Of a stretch of DNA of 64,000 bases, positions 36,554 to 46,289 are shown piece after piece. Under the pieces are notes generated by a model, which saw nothing but the letters and a program-made list of their open reading frames with translations, did no database searches and was not told the DNA's origin. Each line of letters begins with the position of its first letter. The stretch's first letter is position 1. The DNA comes from Agromyces protaetiae (GTDB lineage: Bacteria; Actinomycetota; Actinomycetes; Actinomycetales; Microbacteriaceae), in the NCBI RefSeq assembly GCF_004135405.1, contig NZ_CP035491.1, forward strand, positions 496,001 to 560,000. Direction: 5' to 3'. The position numbers and the translations under genes are program-made.

Positions 36554-37552
36554 GTGAGCGGGGCGGACGGGTCGCAGGCGGATGTCTCGCGCCCGCGCGC
36601 CGTCGTCATCGCGAACCCGTCGAAGCAGGGCATCGCAGCCCTCCGGACGGCGGTCGAGCACGCCGAGGCCCGCCAGGGGTACGCCCCGAGCGTGTGGCTC
36701 GACACGACCGAGGCGGATCCGGGGCACGGGCAGGCGCGCGAGGCGATCGCGCTCGGCGCCGACCTTGTCATCGCAGCGGGCGGCGACGGCACGGTGCGCT
36801 CGGTCGCGGCGGGTCTTCGCGGCAGCGGCGTGCCGATGGGGATCGTGCCGCTCGGCACGGGCAATCTCTTCGCCCGCAATCTGAACCTGCCCGTCAACGA
36901 CACGGGCGACGCCGTCGTCATCGCGTTCGCGGGCGTCGAGCGCCGGGTCGACGCGCTCGTCGCCGAAGTGACGCGCGCCGACGGCGACGTCGAGTCCCAC
37001 GTCTCGCTCGTCATGGCGGGCATCGGCATCGACGCGACGATGATCGCGAACACGAATCCCGAGTTGAAGAAGCGGGTCGGATGGCTCGCCTACGTCGACG
37101 CGGGCCTGCGCGTGCTGCCCGCGTCCGAGCCGTTCCGCGTCGGCTACCGCATCGACGGCGGTCGGCATCACCACCCGAAGGCGTCGAGCATCCTCGTCGC
37201 GAACCTCGGCGTGCTGCCCGGCAACATCGAGTTCGTGCCCGATGCGTCCATCGACGACGGACTGCTCGACGTCGTCGTGCTGCAGCCGCGCAACCTCTGG
37301 GGGTGGCTGTTCGTGTGGCGCACGATCACGTGGGAGAACCAGGTGCGGAAGACCGCGCTCGGGCGGCAGTTCCTCGACCTCACGGGGGGCAAGCGCCGCC
37401 GAGAGGTGGTCTACGGGAGCGGCAAGCGCGTCACGGTCGCCATCGAGGGCGACGCGCAGGAGTTCGAGATCGACGGCGACGAACTCGGGTCAGTGGTCGC
37501 CGGCGACTTCCGCGTCGACCCGGGCGCGCTCGTCATGCGGGTCGCCGAGTAG
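36554..37552 (+). CDS. Diacylglycerol kinase family lipid kinase
   Basis: GTG at 36554 gives a 332-residue protein with the DAGK catalytic domain: [28 protein letters not shown] (ATP loop) and [15 protein letters not shown], then the C-terminal YegS-like beta domain ([23 protein letters not shown]). It phosphorylates diacylglycerol or a related lipid with ATP at the membrane. A TAGGTT -10-like box lies just before the start, suggesting a leaderless mRNA. It is divergent from serS, and its last 63 bases overlap the convergent gene at 37490-37870. Confidence 0.92.
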   Translation: MSGADGSQADVSRPRAVVIANPSKQGIAALRTAVEHAEARQGYAPSVWLDTTEADPGHGQAREAIALGADLVIAAGGDGTVRSVAAGLRGSGVPMGIVPLGTGNLFARNLNLPVNDTGDAVVIAFAGVERRVDALVAEVTRADGDVESHVSLVMAGIGIDATMIANTNPELKKRVGWLAYVDAGLRVLPASEPFRVGYRIDGGRHHHPKASSILVANLGVLPGNIEFVPDASIDDGLLDVVVLQPRNLWGWLFVWRTITWENQVRKTALGRQFLDLTGGKRRREVVYGSGKRVTVAIEGDAQEFEIDGDELGSVVAGDFRVDPGALVMRVAE

Positions 37553-37870
37553 GGCCTGCTCCGGTTCGAGAGCCACGGATGCCTCGGGCTCGCCGCCGTG
37601 GGCCCACCACACCGCGACGGCGCGCGCGCCGATCACGACGAGGGCGAACAACGACAGCGACACGAGCAGGACGAGCGCGGGGGTCAGGAAGCCGTAGCTC
37701 ATCTGCCGGAACGCGAGGAACCGGATCTGCTCGTCGGTCGGCCCCTCCGGCATCAACGAGAACCCCTCGTTCTGCACCTCCTCCGTCCACGCCGAGACCC
37801 GGTCGAAGGCGGCGAACCCGGCGAGCGCGAGGGCGCCGAGCACCCAGATCGCTGCGTGGCGCAGCCTCAC
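37490..37870 (-). CDS. Small membrane protein with two helices
   Basis: GTG at 37870 overlaps the upstream stop as GTGA. The 126-residue product begins VRLRHAAIWVLGALALAGFAAFDRVSAW (first helix), has a loop GFSLMPEGPTDEQIRFLAFRQMSYGF, and a second helix (LTPALVLLVSLSLFALVVIGARAVAVWW) with a charged tail. No family is recognised. It is coupled to 37867-38463, another small membrane protein, so the two may form a complex. The 3' end overlaps the convergent lipid kinase gene. Confidence 0.75.
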   Translation of the reverse strand: MRLRHAAIWVLGALALAGFAAFDRVSAWTEEVQNEGFSLMPEGPTDEQIRFLAFRQMSYGFLTPALVLLVSLSLFALVVIGARAVAVWWAHGGEPEASVALEPEQALLGDPHDERARVDAEVAGDH

Positions 37871-38463
37871 GACCGGCCCTCGCTCGAGGCCGCCGCGAGC
37901 CTCGCGGCCGGCTTCGCCGGCGCGAACAGTGCCCATGCGAGCAGTGCTCCCACGAGGCCCGAGATGCCCGCCTGCGCGAGCGGCAATGCGAACGCCTGGA
38001 GCCGCTGCATGGCCGCCCAGCCTGCGGGAGTCGCGCCCGTGTAGTACGTCGGGTCGGAGTTCACGGTCCAGGACACCCATCCGCCGCCCACGATGCAGAC
38101 GAGCGAGACGACGGCGATGATCCAGAACCAGCGGATCGCCGCGGCCCGCGAGAGCCCACGGCCTGCGGATGCCTCGACTCGCCGTTCCGGCTCGTCGGAG
38201 ACCTCCCATCCGGGGCCTGCAGCGGCGACGGCGGGGTCCGCGACCGTCGCGACCGAGACCGACGGGCCAGGCGACTCGATCGGATCGGAGTGCCCGAGCG
38301 ACTCGAGGGGATCGGAGGGCCCGGGCGAGTCGCCTGGCCCGTCGGTCTCGGTCACCGCCGCCGAGGACGGCGCCGTCGCCGACGAGGCATCCGCCCCACC
38401 GTCGTACCCGCGCTGGAACCGCGCGTCGAATCTCGGGTCGATGCTCTCTCGTACCTCGGTCAC
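37867..38463 (-). CDS. Membrane protein with acidic, repeat-rich N-terminal linker
   Basis: The 198-residue product has a hydrophilic N-terminal half with repeated Asp/Pro/Ser/Gly motifs (ETDGPGDSPGPSDPLESLG, HSDPIESPGPSVSV), then two hydrophobic helices (FWIIAVVSLVCIVGGGWVSWT and GISGLVGALLAWALF). The linker DNA contains a perfect 28-bp inverted repeat. No family is recognised. Translation is coupled to 37490-37870 by a GTGA overlap. Confidence 0.75.
   Translation of the reverse strand: MTEVRESIDPRFDARFQRGYDGGADASSATAPSSAAVTETDGPGDSPGPSDPLESLGHSDPIESPGPSVSVATVADPAVAAAGPGWEVSDEPERRVEASAGRGLSRAAAIRWFWIIAVVSLVCIVGGGWVSWTVNSDPTYYTGATPAGWAAMQRLQAFALPLAQAGISGLVGALLAWALFAPAKPAARLAAASSEGRS
38251..38353. 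repeat. Perfect 28-bp inverted repeat inside a coding region
   Basis: The arm at 38251-38278 (starting GACCGAGACCGACGGGCC) is repeated exactly in inverse at 38326-38353, with a 47-base spacer. The spacer itself holds an imperfect direct duplication of a GCGACTCGA-N-GGATCGGAG unit. It falls in the linker region of the membrane protein gene at 37867-38463. A strong mRNA hairpin or a recombination product is likely. Confidence 0.9.
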
Positions 38464-38553
38464 ACGGCTCCCTCCGTCGGGTGGCGTCAGCCTAATCGGA
38501 GGGGGCGCTCCGAGGCATCCGGAATCGCGAGCTGTGGAAGGCCTACGGGTGCG

Positions 38554-39510
38554 TCAGGCCTCGGGCTCGCCCGAGAGGATGCCGCGCAGCCAGTCGCGCG
38601 CCTCGATGAAGATCTCGTCGTCGTACTTCGAGTGGTACTCGATCTCGCGGTGGTCGGCGCGGTGGTACGAGCCGAGGAACAGCACGCGCGGCGAGAACCG
38701 GCGGAGGCCGAGGAGCGCGTCGGCGACCCGTTCGTCTTCGACGTGCCCCTCGAGGTCGACGACGAACCGGTATCGGCCGAGGGCGTCGCCGATCGGCCGC
38801 GACTGGATGAGCGAGAGGTTCACGCCCCGCGTCGAGAACTGCTCGAGCATCGCGAGGAGCGAGCCCGCCTCATCGTCGGGCAGCTCCACGATGAGGCTCG
38901 TCTTGTCGGCGCCCGTGCGCGGCGGGATCGCCTTCGACGTCGACACGAGCACGAAGCGCGTGACGGCGTTGGGGTTGTCGCCGATATCGCGCGCGAGCAC
39001 CTCGACGTCGAGCTGATCGACGATGCCTGGAGGCGCGACGGCCGCGTCGGCGTTCGAGTCGGCGTCGAAGAGGCTCGTCGCCGCGTAGACGTTGCTCGCC
39101 GCGGGGATGTGCCCGTGGTCGGGGAGGTTCCGCTCGAGCCAGCCGCGCGACTGCGCGTAGGCGACGGGGTGCGCGTTCACGACCTTGACGTCGTCGAGCT
39201 TCGTGCCGGGCTTCGCGACGAGCACGAAGTTGACCTTGACGAGGTACTCGCCGACGATCCGCAGGCCGGGAATCGTCGCGAGCGCGTCCTGCGCGGCCGT
39301 CACGCCGCCCTCGACCGAGTTCTCGATCGCGATCATCGCCGCCGTCGCGCGCCCGGCGACGACCTCGGCGAGCGCCTCGCCGACGTTGTTGACCGACAGC
39401 CACGTCTTGCCCTGGGCCTCGGGCACCTGCTTGAGCGCGGCCTCGGTGAAGGTGCCCGCGGGACCGAGGTACGCGTAGGTCTCCGAAGGGTCGGCCGAGG
39501 CATCCGTCAT
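38554..39510 (-). CDS. pheA: Prephenate dehydratase
   Basis: A 318-residue monofunctional enzyme converting prephenate to phenylpyruvate in phenylalanine synthesis. The periplasmic-binding-like catalytic domain shows YLGPAGTFTEAALKQ, MIAIENSVEGGVTAAQDAL, HPVAYAQSRGWL and the catalytic NAVTRFVLVS. A C-terminal ACT domain (SLIVELPDDEAGSLLAMLEQF) carries GVNLSLIQSRP, where the common ESRP allosteric motif reads QSRP. Regulation by phenylalanine may therefore differ slightly. It is divergent from the DUF445 gene. Confidence 0.95.
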   Translation of the reverse strand: MTDASADPSETYAYLGPAGTFTEAALKQVPEAQGKTWLSVNNVGEALAEVVAGRATAAMIAIENSVEGGVTAAQDALATIPGLRIVGEYLVKVNFVLVAKPGTKLDDVKVVNAHPVAYAQSRGWLERNLPDHGHIPAASNVYAATSLFDADSNADAAVAPPGIVDQLDVEVLARDIGDNPNAVTRFVLVSTSKAIPPRTGADKTSLIVELPDDEAGSLLAMLEQFSTRGVNLSLIQSRPIGDALGRYRFVVDLEGHVEDERVADALLGLRRFSPRVLFLGSYHRADHREIEYHSKYDDEIFIEARDWLRGILSGEPEA

Positions 39511-39559
39511 GCCTTGCAGCCTAGCCAGCGCGCCGCGCCCGTCGCGCTAGCGTGACCGC

Positions 39560-40855
39560 ATGAGCACCGCATCGACGACGAGCGACCGGCCGGCGGTCCG
39601 GTACGTGCCGACCGACGAGGAGCGCGCTGTCGCGCTCCGGCGCATGAAGCGCATCGCGACGACCCTCCTCGTGATCGCCGCCGTCGTGTTCGCGATCGCG
39701 TTCGCCCTGCAGGACCGGTACCCGTGGCTCGGCTATGTGCGCGCCGCCGCCGAGGGCGCGATGGTCGGCGCGATCGCCGACTGGTTCGCCGTCACCGCGC
39801 TTTTCAGATACCCGCTCGGCATCAAGATCCCCCACACGGCGATCATCCCGACCCGCAAGGACGAGATCGGCGCGACGCTCGGCGCGTTCGTCGAGCACGA
39901 GTTCCTCTCCGACGAGGTCGTCACGGGCAAGCTCCGCTCGATCGGCATCGCGCGGAGGGTCGGCGGATGGCTCGCAGAGCCCGCGAACGCCGAACGACTC
40001 ACCGCCGAGGCATCCGTCGCGGCACGGGGCATCCTGACCCTCCTGGGTGACGACGACGTCGAGGACGTCATCGAGCGCCTCGCGCGCCGCCACCTCTTCG
40101 AGCCCGAGTGGGGGCCGGCGATCGGGCGCGTCGGCGCCCGGCTCGTCGCGGCGGGGCAGCAGCGGGCCGCGATCGACGTCGTCGTCGAGAAGGCCGAAGG
40201 ATGGCTCGAAGCGCACCCTGAAGCATTCGGCCGGATGGTGTCCGACCGGCTCCCCCGTTGGGTGCCGGGCTTCGTCGACCGGTTCGTCGACGACCGAGCG
40301 CAGCGCGAGATCCTCGCGTTCGTGCGCGCCGTGCGCGCCGACCCCGATCATCCGCTGCGTCTCGCGGTCGACCGCTGGCTCGCCGAGCTCGCCGACTCGC
40401 TCCAGCACGACGGCGCCACGATCGCGAAGGTCGAGGCGATCAAGGCCGACCTCCTCGAGAGCCGACGCGTGCGCGAGTTCGCCGCCGAAGCGTGGTCGAG
40501 CGTCAAGCACACGCTCGAGTCCGCACTCGAAGACCCGTCGAGCGAGTTGCGGCAGGCGCTGCAGCAGGCGGTCGTCGAGGTCGGCGCGCGGCTCGTCGCC
40601 GATGAGCGGCTCGCGCAGAAGGTCGACGAGTGGGTGACGGATGCCGCGGCCTACGTCGTCCGGAACTACCGGCACGAGATCGCGGGCGTCATCACCGAGA
40701 CCGTCGAACGCTGGGACCCCCGCGAGACCACCGAGAAGCTCGAACTGCAGGTCGGGCGCGACCTCCAGTTCATCCGCATCAACGGCACCGTCGTGGGCGC
40801 CCTCGCGGGGCTCGCGATCTTCGCGCTCGCAAGCGCGGTCCAGGCGCTCGTGTGA
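39560..40855 (+). CDS. DUF445 domain membrane protein
   Basis: The 431-residue product has N-terminal membrane helices (TLLVIAAVVFAIAFALQ and the AAAEGAMVGAIADWFAVTALFRYPLG motif that defines DUF445), a long helical, charged middle (about residues 100-380) with SVKHTLESALEDPSSELRQAL, and a final membrane helix (VVGALAGLAIFALASAVQAL). The family is widespread and of unknown function, with a topology like a tethered coiled coil. The stop codon lies in a GAGGCATCC motif copy. Confidence 0.9.
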   Translation: MSTASTTSDRPAVRYVPTDEERAVALRRMKRIATTLLVIAAVVFAIAFALQDRYPWLGYVRAAAEGAMVGAIADWFAVTALFRYPLGIKIPHTAIIPTRKDEIGATLGAFVEHEFLSDEVVTGKLRSIGIARRVGGWLAEPANAERLTAEASVAARGILTLLGDDDVEDVIERLARRHLFEPEWGPAIGRVGARLVAAGQQRAAIDVVVEKAEGWLEAHPEAFGRMVSDRLPRWVPGFVDRFVDDRAQREILAFVRAVRADPDHPLRLAVDRWLAELADSLQHDGATIAKVEAIKADLLESRRVREFAAEAWSSVKHTLESALEDPSSELRQALQQAVVEVGARLVADERLAQKVDEWVTDAAAYVVRNYRHEIAGVITETVERWDPRETTEKLELQVGRDLQFIRINGTVVGALAGLAIFALASAVQALV

Positions 40856-40923
40856 GGCATCCGCCGCCGCGGATGTGACGAAGCGCCCGTGACGCGCGCG
40901 CCCGACGCTGCCAGACTGGGCGC

Positions 40924-42552
40924 ATGCATGAGCGCGCAGGAACCCCGGCGACCGAAGCCGACCTCATCGACGTCGAAGCGCTGGTGCGCGCCTACTACGA
41001 CCTGAAACCGGATGCCTCCGTGCCCGCCCAGCGGGTCGCGTTCGGCACGTCGGGCCACCGGGGCTCGTCGCTCTCGACGAGCTTCAACGAGGACCACATC
41101 CTCGCGATCACCCAGGCGATCGTCGAGTACCGCACCGCGCAGGGCATCACGGGGCCGCTCTTCATCGGCGCCGACACGCACGCCCTGAGCGCGCCCGCGC
41201 AGACGACCGCGCTCGACGTGCTCGTCGCGAACGGCGTGCGCGTGCTCGCCGATGCGTACGACGACTTCGTGCCGACCCCCGCGCTCAGCCACGCGATCCT
41301 CAAGTGGAACAACGACCCGGCACGCCGCGCCGAGGGCGAGGCCGACGGCATCGTCATCACGCCCTCGCACAACCCGCCCCAAGACGGCGGCTTCAAGTAC
41401 AACCCGCCGCACGGCGGCCCCGCCGACTCCGACGCGACGACGTGGATCGCGAACCGTGCGAACGAGCTCATCGCGGGCGGCCTCGAGGGAGTCAACCAGG
41501 CCGAGCCGAGCGGGGTCGAGACGTACGACTTCCGCGGCGAGTACGTCGCCGACCTCGAGAACATCATCGACTTCGACGCCATCAAGCGGTCGGGCATCAA
41601 GATCGGCGCAGACCCGCTCGGCGGGGCATCCGTGCACTACTGGGCCGCGATCCGCGACCGCTACGGCATCGACCTCGAGGTCGTCAACGAGCGCGTCGAC
41701 CCGCAGTGGGCGTTCATGACGCTCGACTGGGACGGCAAGATCCGCATGGACCCGTCGTCGCCGCAGGCCATGGCGTCGGTGCTCGCCAACGCGGGCCGCT
41801 TCGACATCCTGACGGGCAACGACGCCGACGCCGACCGGCACGGCATCGTGACCCCCGACGGCGGGCTCATGAACCCCAACCACTACCTCGCGGTCGCGAT
41901 CGAGTACCTCTTCGGGCACCGCAGCGGCTGGCGCCACGACGCGTCGATCGGCAAGACGCTCGTGTCGTCGTCGATGATCGATCGCGTCGCGGCCGGGCTC
42001 GGGCGGCACCTGTGGGAGGTGCCCGTCGGGTTCAAGTGGTTCGTGCCGGGGCTCGTCGACGGGTCGGTCGGGTTCGGCGGCGAAGAGAGCGCGGGCGCGT
42101 CGTTCCTGCGCTTCGACGGCACCGTCTGGACGACCGACAAAGACGGCATCCTGCTGTGCCTGCTCGCGTCCGAGATCCGCGCAGTGACGGGCAAGTCGCC
42201 GTCGGAGCTGTATCGCGCGCTCGTCGCGAAATACGGCGACCCGGCCTACGAGCGCACGGATGCCCCGGCCACCCCCGAGCAGAAGGCCGCCCTCGGCAAG
42301 CTCGACGGCGACCAGGTGCACGCGACCGAGCTCGCCGGACAGCCCATCACAGCGAAGCTCTCGCACGCCCCCGGCAACGGCGCCGCGATCGGCGGGCTCA
42401 AGGTCACGACCGACGACGCGTGGTTCGCGGCGCGGCCGAGCGGCACCGAAGACGTCTACAAGATCTACGCCGAGTCGTTCCAGGGGCCCGAGCACCTGAA
42501 GGTCGTGCAGGCCGAAGCGCAGCGGATCGTCACCGAGGCGCTCGGCGGCTGA
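40924..42552 (+). CDS. pgm: Phosphoglucomutase (alpha-D-glucose specific)
   Basis: A 542-residue enzyme interconverting glucose 1-phosphate and glucose 6-phosphate. It has the N-terminal [14 protein letters not shown] motif, the phosphoserine loop [18 protein letters not shown] (catalytic Ser), the metal loop [10 protein letters not shown], the sugar-binding [13 protein letters not shown] with [10 protein letters not shown], and the phosphate-binding C-terminus [17 protein letters not shown]. Length is normal. It connects glycogen and cell-wall sugar metabolism, and would supply the nearby sugar operon indirectly. Confidence 0.96.
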   Translation: MHERAGTPATEADLIDVEALVRAYYDLKPDASVPAQRVAFGTSGHRGSSLSTSFNEDHILAITQAIVEYRTAQGITGPLFIGADTHALSAPAQTTALDVLVANGVRVLADAYDDFVPTPALSHAILKWNNDPARRAEGEADGIVITPSHNPPQDGGFKYNPPHGGPADSDATTWIANRANELIAGGLEGVNQAEPSGVETYDFRGEYVADLENIIDFDAIKRSGIKIGADPLGGASVHYWAAIRDRYGIDLEVVNERVDPQWAFMTLDWDGKIRMDPSSPQAMASVLANAGRFDILTGNDADADRHGIVTPDGGLMNPNHYLAVAIEYLFGHRSGWRHDASIGKTLVSSSMIDRVAAGLGRHLWEVPVGFKWFVPGLVDGSVGFGGEESAGASFLRFDGTVWTTDKDGILLCLLASEIRAVTGKSPSELYRALVAKYGDPAYERTDAPATPEQKAALGKLDGDQVHATELAGQPITAKLSHAPGNGAAIGGLKVTTDDAWFAARPSGTEDVYKIYAESFQGPEHLKVVQAEAQRIVTEALGG

Positions 42553-42579
42553 TCGCCGGGGGACGCAGGGCGCGCCCGC

Positions 42580-43824
42580 TCAGCGCAGCGAGAAGTAGTA
42601 CACCGAGCCGCCGCCGCTCGCGAGGGCGACGTCGACGTCCCAGTAGTCGACGTCCTTCGTGTGGCTGCCGACCCAGACCTTCGTGCTGCCGTCGGGGTTG
42701 TGATCGACGCGCGTGACGATCGCCGTGTGGTCGCGGTCGCCGCTGTCATCCCAGTCGAACTGGGCGATGTCGCCGACCTTGACCTGCGCGCGCTGCGAGT
42801 CGTCGAGCGCGGTCGCGAGGTCGGGGCGGGAGTACAGCCAGTCGCGCATGGCGGTCGAGCTCGTCCACGAGGGCGACGTGGCACCCGTGTTCGCGTCGTA
42901 GAACCATCCGCCGTCCATCGTCCAGCCCCGCTCGATGAGCGACTGGCTCGCGAAGTTCGCGCAGTCGTACCCGTCGATGACGGGGTACTGCCCGGCGTTG
43001 TAGTTCGACCAGTGGGCGAGGATGTAGCCGACCTGCGCGTCGATGCGCGGGTCGGTCGTGTAGGTCAGGGTGAGCGAGGTCGCGGGTCGGGGCAAGACGG
43101 CGGTCGCGGATGCCTCGGCCGGCACCTGCGCGGATGCCGCGGCGATCTCGGCGAGCGAGCCCGTCGAGACGTTCGCCGAGTCGACGGATGCCACGGAGCT
43201 GGTCTGCTGGGTCGCGGCGATCTCCGCGGGGGTGCCGACGGGCGCGGGCTCACCGGTCTCGTCGGCGAACACGACGGGCACGTCCCCGAGCGCCGTGTCG
43301 GAGGTCGCTGGCACCGCGAACGTGAGCGTGGTCGCGTCGGCGGCGACGATCTGGGCGGGGGCGCCGCCGACGGTCACCTGCGTGATCTCGTCGAGCTGCG
43401 ATCCCTGGACGGTGACTTGCGCGCCGCCCGTGAACGGCACGGCGGCGACCGAGAGTCCGCTCGTGACGGCGGGGCCCGGGTCGGCGGCGATGGCCGCGCG
43501 GACCTCGTCGGCGACGGGCGCCATGGGATGCTCCCCCGACTCGTTCGAGGCGTCCGCGTAGGCAGGGTTCTGCGCCTTGGGCACGCCGACCGCGCCGAGC
43601 GCGCTCACCCCGACGATCGCGGTCGCCGACGTGATGGCGGCCCAGCGACGCACACCGCTTCGGGGCGTGGCGTCGCCGGCGGGCCGCCGATTGCCGACCC
43701 GCTCCGCGCGGTGCTTGGGAACCCGGCGCGCCGGCTGCTCCGCTTCGGTCCCGCCCGAATCGGGCGCGGGCGGGCGGTACGTGGAGCGATGGCGCAGGGG
43801 GGTATTGGGTTCTTCGTGGGGCAC
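42580..43824 (-). CDS. Secreted amidase-domain protein with IPT/TIG-like domain
   Basis: The 414-residue product has a long basic N-terminus (about 55 residues), a hydrophobic signal/anchor (WAAITSATAIVGVSALGAVGVP), an Ig-like IPT/TIG domain (FTGGAQVTVQGSQLDEITQVTVGGAPAQIV, about 120-200), a Ser/Ala linker, and a C-terminal Amidase_6 domain. The latter shows the catalytic Cys in DGYDCANFASQSLIERGW, His in DHTAIVTRVD and WVGSHTKD. It probably acts on cell-wall peptides or amides outside the cell. It is convergent to pgm. Confidence 0.87.
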   Translation of the reverse strand: MPHEEPNTPLRHRSTYRPPAPDSGGTEAEQPARRVPKHRAERVGNRRPAGDATPRSGVRRWAAITSATAIVGVSALGAVGVPKAQNPAYADASNESGEHPMAPVADEVRAAIAADPGPAVTSGLSVAAVPFTGGAQVTVQGSQLDEITQVTVGGAPAQIVAADATTLTFAVPATSDTALGDVPVVFADETGEPAPVGTPAEIAATQQTSSVASVDSANVSTGSLAEIAAASAQVPAEASATAVLPRPATSLTLTYTTDPRIDAQVGYILAHWSNYNAGQYPVIDGYDCANFASQSLIERGWTMDGGWFYDANTGATSPSWTSSTAMRDWLYSRPDLATALDDSQRAQVKVGDIAQFDWDDSGDRDHTAIVTRVDHNPDGSTKVWVGSHTKDVDYWDVDVALASGGGSVYYFSLR

Positions 43825-43928
43825 GGTGGAGCGATTCGGGTCGGCGTTTAGGGGGACACGACAAGACCATCACCCCAGAATGTGAGGAACCCTCTCAGAG
43901 CCTGGGAGCGACGTGAAAGCGCGCTCAC

Positions 43929-43982
43929 GCGCGTGCGAAGGCGCACGCGCTCACCCGACCCGCAGGCTCACCCGACCCGCAG
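43929..43982. repeat. GC-rich hairpin and 17-bp tandem repeat at MFS gene end
   Basis: GCGCGTGCG (43929-43937) and CGCACGCGC (43942-43950) form a 9-bp stem with a 4-base loop, a possible terminator for the minus-strand MFS gene. Next to it GCTCACCCGACCCGCAG occurs twice in tandem (43949-43965 and 43966-43982). The second copy carries the MFS stop codon, so the repeat duplicates the gene's last bases. Confidence 0.7.
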
Positions 43983-45308
43983 GCGATCCCGGCGCGTCCG
44001 CGCGACGACGCCGGCCCCGACCACGACGAGCGGCACGATCGCGAGCGCCCCGACGACGTTGACCGCAGCGAAGCCGCCCGCCGCGAGCACCGCCCCCGAT
44101 GACGCCGAGGCGAGCGCCGCCGCGAAGTTCATCGCCGCGTCGGAGCCGCCCTGCAGCGGGACGCGCAGCGGCGGCTCGACCGACACCGTGAGCAGGGCCG
44201 AACCGCCGATGAGTCCCGCCGACCAACCAAGCCCCAACAGCCCGAGCGCGAGCGGCACGAGCTCGATCCGGTCGCTCGGCGCGAAGACGCCGAGCATCGT
44301 CGCGCCGGCGAGCAGCACGGCCCCGAGGCCGATGACGGGGATCGGCCCGAACCGGTCGACGAGCCATCCCATGATCGGGCTCGCGCCGTACATCCCGAGG
44401 ATGTGGATGCTGATGACGAGTCCGATGAGGCCGAGCGTGCCGCCGTGGTCGTGCAGGTGCACGGGAGTCATGACCATGACGGCGACCATCGCGGTGTGCG
44501 AGCAGACGATCGCGAGAAGCGCGAGGAGCGACGTCGGATTGCGCGCGGCCGTCGTGAGCGCTGCCCACGTACCGACCGGGCGGGCCGACTGGTCGGACAC
44601 CGGGTCGGACACAGGGTCGGGCGCAGCGTCGGCGGGCGCGTCTGCCCCGCCTGCGGCATCGGCGTCGGCCGCGGCATCCGCTTCGAGCACGCCGGGCTTC
44701 GGGAGCCGGAGGAGCGCCCCGACCGCGAGCGTCGAGATCGCGAACGCGAGCCCCGAGAAGACGAACGGGCCCGCGAGCGGCGGGAGGCCGGCCCACCGCC
44801 CGAACGCGGCGCCCGCTTCGGACAGGTTCGGCCCGGCGACCGACCCGATCGTCGTCGCCCAGAGCACGAGCGACATCGCGCGCGCCTCGAACCCTGGCCG
44901 GGCGACCTCGGTGGCCGCGAACCGCGCCTGCAGACCCGCGGCCGATCCTGCCCCGAACGCGGCGAGGCCGACGAAGACGAGCGGCACGATCGCGGTCGCC
45001 GCGGCCACGATGACGGCGACCGCTCCGAGGCAGGCGAGCCCGTAGCCGAGGGCGAGGGCGACATGGCGTCCGCGCGCGACCGCGAGCCGCGCGAGCGGGA
45101 TCGCGACGATCCCCGCTCCGAGTACCGACGACGTCTGGCTGAGCCCCGCGAGGAGCGCAGTGCCCGTCAGATCCTCGGCGAGGAGGGCTGCGACGGCGAT
45201 GCCCGACGCGACGCCGACGCCCGCGAGGAGCTGGTTGCCGACGAGCACTGCGAGGGAGAGGCCTCGGCGGGGCCGACTCGTGATCGCAGCGCCGCCGACT
45301 CCGCTCAT
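43968..45308 (-). CDS. MFS transporter
   Basis: ATG at 45308 overlaps the carboxypeptidase stop as ATGA. The 446-residue protein has about twelve membrane helices in two six-helix halves joined by a hydrophilic loop of about 45 residues rich in Ala/Asp (ADAAADADAAGGADAPADAA). The cytoplasmic loop motif is ARLAVARGRHVAL in the first half and GWLVDRFGPIPVIG in the second. It is probably a drug or sugar efflux carrier of the DHA/YfcJ type; the substrate is unknown. Confidence 0.88.
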   Translation of the reverse strand: MSGVGGAAITSRPRRGLSLAVLVGNQLLAGVGVASGIAVAALLAEDLTGTALLAGLSQTSSVLGAGIVAIPLARLAVARGRHVALALGYGLACLGAVAVIVAAATAIVPLVFVGLAAFGAGSAAGLQARFAATEVARPGFEARAMSLVLWATTIGSVAGPNLSEAGAAFGRWAGLPPLAGPFVFSGLAFAISTLAVGALLRLPKPGVLEADAAADADAAGGADAPADAAPDPVSDPVSDQSARPVGTWAALTTAARNPTSLLALLAIVCSHTAMVAVMVMTPVHLHDHGGTLGLIGLVISIHILGMYGASPIMGWLVDRFGPIPVIGLGAVLLAGATMLGVFAPSDRIELVPLALGLLGLGWSAGLIGGSALLTVSVEPPLRVPLQGGSDAAMNFAAALASASSGAVLAAGGFAAVNVVGALAIVPLVVVGAGVVARTRRDRLRVG

Positions 45309-46143
45309 GGCATGGGGGCGGCCGGGAGGCCGAAGAATTCCTCGAGGGTCGTGTAGCCCGTCTCGTGCATCTTGGTCGCGAGATCGACCCCGATGTAGCG
45401 GTAGTGCCAGGCCTCGTGGGGGTACCCCGTGACATCCACCTTGTCGGCCGGATACCGCAGGATGAAGCCGAACCGGTACGCGTTGTCGCGCAGCCACTGG
45501 CCCTCTTCGCTGTCTTCCATGCACTCGAACGTGCAGCCGCGCTCGGTGCCGATGTCGATGCCGAGGCCGGTCTGGTGCTCGCTGCGCCCGGGAGGCGCGG
45601 TCGTCGGGTCGTCGCCGTCGCCGTAGAGGTCGACTTGCGTCGAGTAGCTGCGGTAGGCGCTGTTCGAGGCCAGGAAGTAGCCGGCCTCGTCGGCCGCTGC
45701 CTGGAACATCGCGACGACGGCGTCGGACGCCTCCTGGCGCATCTCGGGCACCCACGTGTGCGCGACGGGCACCTCGACGAGGTCGGGCGGGACGAAGTCC
45801 TCGGGGTTCAGCGGGCGGTCGCGATTGACGACGACCCAGATGCTCATGGGGTCGTCGAGCGAGTGCGCGTTGCGATCGAAGGTGTCGACGGGAGCCGGGG
45901 CCGGAGCGGCGTCGGGGCCGGGAGGGGCCGCGGCTTCGCCGATTCGGATGTCCCGGCCGAGCCGCCTGCAGGGCCGCGACCGCCGTCGTGTCCGGCCGTC
46001 GCAGGCGTTCCGCCGAAGACGAGTCCGACGACGAGCGCGGCGACGCCGACGAGCACGCCGCTCACGGGCAGCGCGATCGTCAGACGGCGGCGAGAGGTCT
46101 CTGGATCGAGCGCCGCACGGTCGGTCGAAACGTCGGAAGGCAC
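45305..46143 (-). CDS. D-alanyl-D-alanine carboxypeptidase (VanY/M15B), single-base frameshift
   Basis: GTG at 46143 opens with a cytoplasmic tail and a signal-anchor (LTIALPVSGVLVGVAALVVGLVF). A Pro/Ala linker contains the frame break near the GGGG runs at 45914-45927; the total of 839 bases is one short of a frame. After it the M15 peptidase domain is complete: SNSAYRSYSTQVDLYG, SEHQTGLGIDIGTE (Zn ligands His and Asp) and HEAWHYRYIG (Zn ligand His). It trims the terminal D-Ala of peptidoglycan stem peptides outside the cell. Coupled to the MFS gene; probably functional in vivo. Confidence 0.88.
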
Positions 46144-46210
46144 GGATCGAGTGTAACGGCGACCACTGAGCCGACCTCGGAAGGAGCCGCGAAAGCCAAA
46201 CGTCCACCTT

Positions 46211-46225
46211 GTGAGAGCGCTCTCT
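46211..46225. promoter_or_regulatory. LacI-type operator O1 (overlaps -35)
   Basis: TGAGAGCGCTCTC core (46212-46224), a palindrome abutting the TTGACA -35 box at 46225-46230. It is identical in its centre to two further operators downstream and resembles the CebR/CelR box (TGGGAGCGCTCCCA) that controls cellobiose genes in Streptomyces and Thermobifida. Confidence 0.85.
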
Positions 46226-46254
46226 TGACACCGAACATGAGCATGCCCTAGCTT
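46225..46254 (+). promoter_or_regulatory. Sugar operon promoter
   Basis: TTGACA (46225-46230) is followed after 18 bases by TAGCTT (46249-46254), giving a sigma-70-type promoter for the solute-binding-protein operon. Transcription would start near 46261, so operators O2 and O3 would lie in the early transcribed region. Confidence 0.7.
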
Positions 46255-46265
46255 CGGCTGAAGTC

Positions 46266-46281
46266 GTGAGAGCGCTCTCAC
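46266..46281. promoter_or_regulatory. LacI-type operator O2
   Basis: GTGAGAGCGCTCTCAC is a perfect 16-bp palindrome just downstream of the predicted transcription start. It is the best match to the LacI-family consensus in the window and probably the main repressor site. Confidence 0.9.
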
Positions 46282-46289
46282 TTCGACGC

